A stretch of DNA of 64,000 nucleotides, taken from assembly GCF_900290235.1 (NCBI RefSeq), contig NZ_OLMK01000087.1:29783-93782 (forward strand), in the 5' to 3' direction. This document shows positions 59,325 to 64,000 of this stretch, piece by piece. The notes below the pieces were generated by a model that saw only the letters and a list, made by a program, of their open reading frames with translations, made no database searches and was not told the origin of the DNA. Source of the stretch: Streptomyces sp. MA5143a. Its GTDB lineage: Bacteria > Actinomycetota > Actinomycetes > Streptomycetales > Streptomycetaceae. A program made the position numbers and the translations under genes. How positions within the stretch are numbered: the stretch's first letter is position 1; every line of letters starts with the position of its first letter.

Positions 59325-60008
59325 ATGCACACCCCCACCGTCGACGCGCCGCCCCACCGGCCGTCGCACATCCGCACCGTCCGCGTCGCCGCGGCCCTCG
59401 CGGCGCCCACCGTCCTGCTGCTCGTCCTCGTCGCGATCTCCTGGGCGCCGCTGATGTCCCTGGACCAGGGCATCGCCGACACCACCCACGGATGGGCCGT
59501 CGCCGAGTCCGGGACCACCCACGCCTTCCGCATCCTGACGGACTGGGTGTGGGACCCGGTGACGATGCGCCTCGTGTGCGCGGCCGCCGCGGTCTGGCTG
59601 GTGTGGCGGCACCGGGAGTGGTGGCTCGCGATCTGGCTGGCCGTCACCTGTGCGGTGGGCACGGCGGTCCAGCAGGGCCTGAAGGCCGCCGTCGGCCGGG
59701 AGCGGCCCGCGTGGCCCGACCCCGTGGACTCCGCCCACTACGCCGCCTTCCCGTCGGGCCACGCCATGACGGCGACCGTGGTGTGCGGTCTGCTGCTGTG
59801 GCTCCTCCATCTGTACGGCGCGGGACGCGTCGTCACCCGGGTCGCGCTGGCGGTGGCCGCGGTGTCGGTCCTCGGTGTGGGTCTGACCAGGATCTGGCTG
59901 GGCGTGCACTGGGCGTCGGACGTGGTGGGCGGCTGGCTGCTGGGCGCGCTGACCGTGGCACTGGCCGTGCTGGTGTACGAGAAGTGGGGTGCGCCGAGGC
60001 GTACTTGA
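59325..60008 (+). CDS. PAP2-family phosphatase
   Basis: The 227 residues carry the PAP2 motifs: KAAVGRERPAWPDP (KxxxxxxRP), FPSGHAMT (PSGH) and RIWLGVHWASDVVGG (SRxxxxxHxxxD type, with R...H...D). About six membrane helices surround the site, on the outer face. It removes phosphate from lipid or prenyl phosphates. GAGGAT lies 6 bases before the ATG; a TTGGCA at 59288 may be a -35. Confidence 0.9.
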   Translation: MHTPTVDAPPHRPSHIRTVRVAAALAAPTVLLLVLVAISWAPLMSLDQGIADTTHGWAVAESGTTHAFRILTDWVWDPVTMRLVCAAAAVWLVWRHREWWLAIWLAVTCAVGTAVQQGLKAAVGRERPAWPDPVDSAHYAAFPSGHAMTATVVCGLLLWLLHLYGAGRVVTRVALAVAAVSVLGVGLTRIWLGVHWASDVVGGWLLGALTVALAVLVYEKWGAPRRT

Positions 60009-60033
60009 CCGGGGCGGGGCCACCGCGAAGGAT
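60005..60033 (+). promoter_or_regulatory. Promoter TTGACC-N17-AAGGAT, leaderless
   Basis: The -35 TTGACC overlaps the stop of the PAP2 gene, and AAGGAT follows 17 bases later. The HAD gene starts 7 bases after the -10, without a ribosome site, so it may be transcribed alone as a leaderless mRNA. AAGGA could instead be a weak ribosome site. Confidence 0.5.
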
Positions 60034-60040
60034 CGCCGTC

Positions 60041-60739
60041 ATGACGATCAAAGGCGTGCTGTTCGACTTCTCCGGGACGCTCTTCCGGATCGAGTCCGGG
60101 GAGTCCTGGCTGCGGGCGGTGCTCGCGGACACCGGTGTCGACCTGCCCGAGCCGGAGGTGGTGCGGGCCGCCGAGGCGCTGGAGCGGGCGGGCGCGCTGC
60201 CCGGCGGGCCCGCCCCCGTGGAGCCGCCGACCGGCGAGCTGGGTGAGCTGTGGACGGTCCGGGACCGGAGCGCCGAGCAGCACCGGGCGGCCTACACGGG
60301 GCTGTCCCGGCGGGTGTCCCTGCCCGACCCCGCGCTCCACGACGCGCTGTACGACCGCCATATGACGCCGCCCGCGTGGCGCCCGTACCCGGACGCCGTC
60401 GAGGTGCTCGCCGCTCTTCGGGAGCGGGGGGTGGCCGTCGGCGTGGTGAGCAACATCGGCTGGGATCTGCGACCGGTGTTCCGCGCGCACGGTCTCGACC
60501 CGTACGTGGGCACCTATGTGCTGTCGTACGAGCACGGCATCCAGAAGCCGGACCCGCGGCTGTTCTCGTTCGCCTGCGAGGCGCTCGGCGTCGACGCGCG
60601 GGACACGCTGATGGTCGGTGACGACCGGCGGGCCGACGGCGGCGCGGCGGCCCTGGGCTGCGCGGTGCACTTCGTGGATCATCTGCCCGCGGACAGCCGG
60701 CCGGACGGGCTGCTCCCGGTGCTGGGGCTGGTGGACTGA
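60041..60739 (+). CDS. HAD-superfamily hydrolase
   Basis: The 232 residues have HAD motifs: GVLFDFSGTLF (nucleophile Asp and second Asp replaced by Ser: DFSGT), VGVVSNIGWDLRP (motif II), HGIQKPDPRLF (Lys) and LMVGDDRRADGGAAALG (Asp pair). Position 4 of the first motif, DxD, is DFS rather than DxD, which might affect the general acid and favours a non-phosphatase role. The start ATG lies 7 bases after AAGGAT. Confidence 0.86.
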   Translation: MTIKGVLFDFSGTLFRIESGESWLRAVLADTGVDLPEPEVVRAAEALERAGALPGGPAPVEPPTGELGELWTVRDRSAEQHRAAYTGLSRRVSLPDPALHDALYDRHMTPPAWRPYPDAVEVLAALRERGVAVGVVSNIGWDLRPVFRAHGLDPYVGTYVLSYEHGIQKPDPRLFSFACEALGVDARDTLMVGDDRRADGGAAALGCAVHFVDHLPADSRPDGLLPVLGLVD

Positions 60740-60896
60740 GACACCGTCCGGTCGCGGGGTACGTCGGGCGGGTCGCGGCGTCCGGGGCGCCGTCGCAGGC
60801 GACCCGTCGTCCGTCCCGGACCGTCCCCCGTGCGGCCCGGGACGGACAGCGGCCGGGAGGGACACACAGGGTCGCCGCCCGGGAGCGCTGAGTATA

Positions 60897-60917
60897 GTTG
60901 GCTGGCAGCCAGTCAAC
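60897..60917. promoter_or_regulatory. TetR operator overlapping the promoter
   Basis: The arms GTTGGCTGGC and GCCAGTCAAC around a central A differ at only one mirrored pair. The -10-like TATAGT at 60893-60898 overlaps it and AGGAG at 60920-60924 follows, so binding would block the TetR gene, which implies self-control. Confidence 0.7.
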
Positions 60918-60931
60918 GCAGGAGTTACAGG

Positions 60932-61582
60932 ATGTCCCCGCGCAGCGCCTCGGTCAATGAAGAGTTGCGTCGGCGTTCCCGGGAGCGACTGCTACAGGCC
61001 GCCGTCGAGTTGGTGGACGAGCGGGGCTACGAGGCCACGACGCTCGGGGACATCGCGGACCGCGCGGGTTCGGCACGGGGCCTGGTGTCGTACTACTTCC
61101 CCGGCAAGCGCCAGTTGGTCCAGTCGGCGGTGCACCGGTTGATGCACCGGACGCTGGAGGAGGCGCTGGAGGGCGAGCCGCGCAGCGACGACGGGCGGGA
61201 GCGGATGGCGCGGGCGGTCGACGCGATCCTGCGACTGGCCCTGGACCGGCCCGTGCTGATGCGCCAGCACATGGCGGGCCTGCTCCAGGCCCCGGAGGGG
61301 TTCGTGCAGTGCGCCGAGCAGCGGCGGCTGGGCGAACTGCTGCGGGACACGGTGACCCGGCACGGCTCCACGGACCCGGACGCCGACTACCCGCTGCTGC
61401 GGGCCCTGTTGATGGGTGCCGTGTACGCGATGGTGCTCCCGAACGCGCCGCTGCCGGTCACCACCCTGCGCGCGGAACTCTTCGGGCGCTACGGACTCGA
61501 CTGGGAGTCGGGTGTCCCGCCGACCCCCGAGGGGACCGGCGGGACGTACGACAGGGATCTGTCGCGTTTCTTCGCCACCTGA
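60932..61582 (+). CDS. TetR-family regulator
   Basis: The 216 residues start with the TetR helix-turn-helix (RERLLQAAVELVDERGYEATTLGDIADRAGSARGLVSYYFPGKRQLVQSAV) and a helical ligand domain. The palindrome at 60897-60917 overlaps its promoter, so it represses itself. Regulated partners are not obvious; the HAD gene upstream is on the same strand but 192 bases away. AGGAG lies 7 bases before the ATG. Confidence 0.92.
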   Translation: MSPRSASVNEELRRRSRERLLQAAVELVDERGYEATTLGDIADRAGSARGLVSYYFPGKRQLVQSAVHRLMHRTLEEALEGEPRSDDGRERMARAVDAILRLALDRPVLMRQHMAGLLQAPEGFVQCAEQRRLGELLRDTVTRHGSTDPDADYPLLRALLMGAVYAMVLPNAPLPVTTLRAELFGRYGLDWESGVPPTPEGTGGTYDRDLSRFFAT

Positions 61583-61600
61583 CGGTGTCGGTCCGGCGTC

Positions 61601-63112
61601 CTACCAGCCGAAGTCGAAGTAGTCCGGCTGAGTCTGCACGTTCAGCTCACGCTGGTGGACCCAGCGGGCGGGGTTCGTGCGCCGGTCGTCGATCTTCAGG
61701 ACGTCGAATCCCTTGACCATGTCGTTGGAGTAGATGTAGCCGTTGTAGTAGTACGCCGACCAGGCACCGCCGCCGACCAGCGTGTCCGTGGAGAGGGGAC
61801 CGCGCTCGAAGTAGGCGATCTCCTTGGGGCTGGCGGAGTCGGTGAAGTCCCAGACGGACACACCGCCCTGGTACCAGGCCTGGACCATGATGTCCTTGCC
61901 CTTGACCGGGATCAGTGAGCCGTTGTGGGCGACGCAGTTCTCGGTGTTCGCCTGGTGGCGGGGGATCTTGTAGTAGCTCTTGAAGACGAGCTTGCGGTGG
62001 TCGCCCCTGCCGACGATGTCGTAGATGCCGTCGGCGCCGCGGTTCGGGCCGATCTCCGCGTTGCAGGTGGCCGCGCCGCCGCCGCCCAACTCGTCGGTGA
62101 AGACGACCTTGTTGGCCTTCTGGTTGAAGGTCGCCGAGTGCCAGAACGCGAAGTTCACGTTGTCCTGGACCTGGTCGATGATCTTCGGGTTCTCCGGGTC
62201 CTCGATGGAGAACAGGATGCCGTCACCCATGCAGGCGCCGGCCGCGAGGTCCTTCGAGGGCAGCACCGTGATGTCGTGGCAGCCGGTGGTCTTGGAGACG
62301 CCGGGGTTCGTGGGCCCACCCGGGTTGCCTCCGCCGTCCGGGCCCTCACCGGGGAAGAGGACGGGGAAGCCCACCACGGCCGCCTTCTCGGGCGCCCAGC
62401 GCGGCACCTTGATGACCGAGATGCCGTCGTGCGGCGGCTGGCAGTCGGGGAACGCCGCGTTCGGCGAGTACGACGAGACGTAGACGTAGACGTTCTTCCG
62501 CTTCGGCAGCAGCGTGTGGGTGTGCGAGCCGCAGGCGGTCTCGACGGCGGCGACGTACTTCGGGTTCGCCTTGTCGCTGATGTCGAAGATCTTCATGCCC
62601 TCCCACGACGACTTCTCGCTCGCGGGCTGCGTGGTGCTGTTGCAGGAGCTGTCGCTGCGCGAGGAGTCCGTGGACAGGAAGAGCAGGTTCCCGGAGACGG
62701 AGATGTCGTTCTGGGAGCCCGGGCAGAGGACCTGGGCGACCGTCTTCGGGGACCTGGGGTTGCTGATGTCGAAGATGCGGAAGCCGTCGTAGTTGCCGGC
62801 GAACGCGTACTTCCCCTGGAAGGCGAGGTCGGAGTTGGTGCCCGGCAGCGCCTCCTTCGGGATGTTGGTCAGGTGCTCGATGTTGGCGGAGTGGACGATC
62901 TCGTCCTTGCCGGGTATCTCCCCGGCGGCGATCGCCTCGCGCGCCTCGGCCGCGTCGCTCTTGGAGACCTTCTCGCGCACGGTGGGCGCGTCCCCCGGGT
63001 CGGGAGTCGCCGCCGCCGGACCGGCCGTCAACAGCGCGGCCAGGAGTCCGGCCGCCGTGGCGGCCACCCCCAGTCGTCTGCGGCGCGTCCGAAGGTTGTC
63101 TAACAGGGTCAC
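61601..63112 (-). CDS. Secreted LVIVD-repeat protein
   Basis: The 503 residues begin with an export signal (RRRRLGVAATAAGLLAALLTAGPAAA). The mature part is a run of LVIVD-type beta repeats: GYAFAG/FRIFDISNPRSPKTVAQVLCPGSQNDISV, MKIFDISDKANPKYVAAVETAC, ISVIKVPRWAP, ILFSIEDPENPKIID, VSVWDFTDSASPKEIAYFERG. These form a beta-propeller. Several Cys and the conserved CNSTTQPASEKSSWEG stretch are visible. The function is unknown. It is divergent from the DUF305 lipoprotein, with a palindrome between. Confidence 0.84.
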   Translation of the reverse strand: MTLLDNLRTRRRRLGVAATAAGLLAALLTAGPAAATPDPGDAPTVREKVSKSDAAEAREAIAAGEIPGKDEIVHSANIEHLTNIPKEALPGTNSDLAFQGKYAFAGNYDGFRIFDISNPRSPKTVAQVLCPGSQNDISVSGNLLFLSTDSSRSDSSCNSTTQPASEKSSWEGMKIFDISDKANPKYVAAVETACGSHTHTLLPKRKNVYVYVSSYSPNAAFPDCQPPHDGISVIKVPRWAPEKAAVVGFPVLFPGEGPDGGGNPGGPTNPGVSKTTGCHDITVLPSKDLAAGACMGDGILFSIEDPENPKIIDQVQDNVNFAFWHSATFNQKANKVVFTDELGGGGAATCNAEIGPNRGADGIYDIVGRGDHRKLVFKSYYKIPRHQANTENCVAHNGSLIPVKGKDIMVQAWYQGGVSVWDFTDSASPKEIAYFERGPLSTDTLVGGGAWSAYYYNGYIYSNDMVKGFDVLKIDDRRTNPARWVHQRELNVQTQPDYFDFGW

Positions 63113-63203
63113 TGTGTCCTCCCTCGTAGCCGTTCGCAGTCGAACGGTTCAGGCACCTCCGAAGTATCGTCTTCAGCATGCACAGAACAACAGGTGGCCA
63201 TGT

Positions 63204-63220
63204 ATTTGTAACGAACAAAT
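63204..63220. promoter_or_regulatory. Palindrome ATTTGT-AACGA-ACAAAT in the divergent promoter
   Basis: Six-base perfect arms flank a five-base centre in an AT-rich patch (63198-63235), very unusual for this genome. It lies between the LVIVD and DUF305 genes and may be a shared operator. Confidence 0.55.
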
Positions 63221-63305
63221 TTGATCACAGGCACCTGAATGCGTGTTAGGAACGATCGTCAACACCCACCAGGTGCACACCCGTTGCTCTGCCCAGGAGG
63301 TCACT

Positions 63306-63971
63306 GTGCTCGTTCGCCGCACATCCCGCGCGTCGCTGGTCACGGCCTCGTTGACGGCCGCTCTCCTCGCGCTCGCGGCCTGTGACTCGGGGTCGGACGC
63401 CGAACCCGACGGCGCTTCCGGCCGGTCCGGCGGACCCGCGGTGATCGCACCCGGAAAACCCGGCGAGGCGGCCCACACTCTGTCCCCCGAGGAGGCGGAA
63501 AAGCGGCGCGCCGAGGACGACTCGCCGAATTCCGCGGACTTCGCCTACGCCCGCATGATGATCGTCCACCACGGCCAGGCCCTGGAGATGACCGAACTCG
63601 CGCCGAAGCACGCGAAGTCGACACAGGTGAAGCGGATCGCCGAGCGCATCTCGGCCGCCCAGAAGCCGGAGATCGAGGCCATGGAGGGCTGGCTGAAGGT
63701 CAACGACGACGACAGGAAGGGCACGTCGCACGACCACGGGGAGATGCCCGGCATGGCGACCGAGGCGCAGCTGAAGAAACTCGGCACGCTCGACGGGGTG
63801 GAGTTCGACCGCCTCTTCCTGAAGCTGATGATCACTCATCACGAGGGGGCGATCACGATGGCCACGGACGTCAAGTCCCAGGGCAACAACATCCTGATCG
63901 AGGAGATGGCCGACGACGTGATCGCCCAGCAGACGACCGAGATCAGCAGGATGCGCGACCTCGTGGCCTAG
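63306..63971 (+). CDS. DUF305 lipoprotein
   Basis: The 221 residues have a lipoprotein signal (LLALAACDSG, lipidated Cys) and a DUF305 domain: DFAYARMMIVHHGQALEMTELAPKHAKSTQVKRIAERISAAQKPEIEAMEGWL and LFLKLMITHHEGAITMATDVKSQGNN. The repeated HHG/HHE motifs form a four-helix bundle that may bind metal (copper in some homologues). AGGAGG lies 5 bases before the GTG. It is divergent from the secreted LVIVD gene. Confidence 0.9.
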   Translation: MLVRRTSRASLVTASLTAALLALAACDSGSDAEPDGASGRSGGPAVIAPGKPGEAAHTLSPEEAEKRRAEDDSPNSADFAYARMMIVHHGQALEMTELAPKHAKSTQVKRIAERISAAQKPEIEAMEGWLKVNDDDRKGTSHDHGEMPGMATEAQLKKLGTLDGVEFDRLFLKLMITHHEGAITMATDVKSQGNNILIEEMADDVIAQQTTEISRMRDLVA

Positions 63972-64000
63972 GGCGCGTTGCGAAAGTAGCGTCGTCTGCC

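Overview
The window is very GC-rich, densely coded actinobacterial chromosome. Codon third positions are almost all G or C, GTG starts are common, and mycothiol-type and deazaflavin-type enzymes, Tat-exported proteins, SHOCT, DUF4395, DUF5134 and DUF6421 proteins and many regulators of the DeoR, ROK, LacI, TetR, MarR, AraC and Lrp families occur. Together these point to Streptomyces or a close relative. About 60 protein genes are supported. I see no rRNA, tRNA, insertion sequence, prophage or CRISPR array.

Layout. 1-6 kb: the 3' part of a beta-helix/AAA+ ATPase fusion, a membrane-anchored protein, and a large alpha/beta hydrolase that appears split by a multi-helix membrane insert. 6-13.3 kb: a DeoR regulator, a cysteine-synthase-like PLP enzyme, an anti-sigma-type ATPase, a ROK regulator, AlkB and an RlmG-like rRNA methyltransferase. 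13.3-17 kb: AraC regulator, then a small amino-sugar module (class II aldolase, SIS isomerase/deaminase, divergent DeoR). 17-21.2 kb: Lrp-type regulator divergent from an Nramp-like transporter and a coupled amidase. 22.2-25.7 kb: copper locus with P-type ATPase CopA, a divergent secreted protein with a His-containing tail, and CsoR-type palindromes between them.

26-31 kb: SDR, MFS exporter, a graspetide (ATP-grasp RiPP) precursor-maturase pair, a mycothiol-dependent-type enzyme and a decayed histidine kinase. 31-36.5 kb: TetR regulator with twin operators beside a deazaflavin-type enzyme, a geranylgeranyl-reductase-like flavoprotein, an M20 peptidase and a TmrB-like/NUDIX fusion. 36.6-44 kb: small secreted protein, ROK sugar kinase, LacI regulator, Ser/Thr receptor kinase and a citrate-lyase-like aldolase. 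44-54 kb: Tat-exported EEP phosphatase, etfBA, flavin reductase, thioredoxin/DUF4395 pair, PlsC-type acyltransferase, transglutaminase-like protein, and an operon of DUF6421, SDR and threonine aldolase. 54-64 kb: GDPD, GNAT, two VOC proteins, MarR, DUF5134, M56 peptidase, PAP2, HAD, an apparently self-regulated TetR, a secreted LVIVD protein and a DUF305 lipoprotein.

The most noteworthy system is the graspetide pair at 28.3-29.5 kb. The short precursor ends in a Thr/Ser/Lys-rich core with two terminal Asp residues and is followed 17 bases later by its ATP-grasp ligase. An 8-bp hairpin precedes the precursor ribosome binding site, and I find no companion methyltransferase nearby. Several genes also show a TANNNT -10 element only 6-9 bases before the start codon, which suggests leaderless transcription. 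All family assignments are from motif recognition and memory, with no database search.
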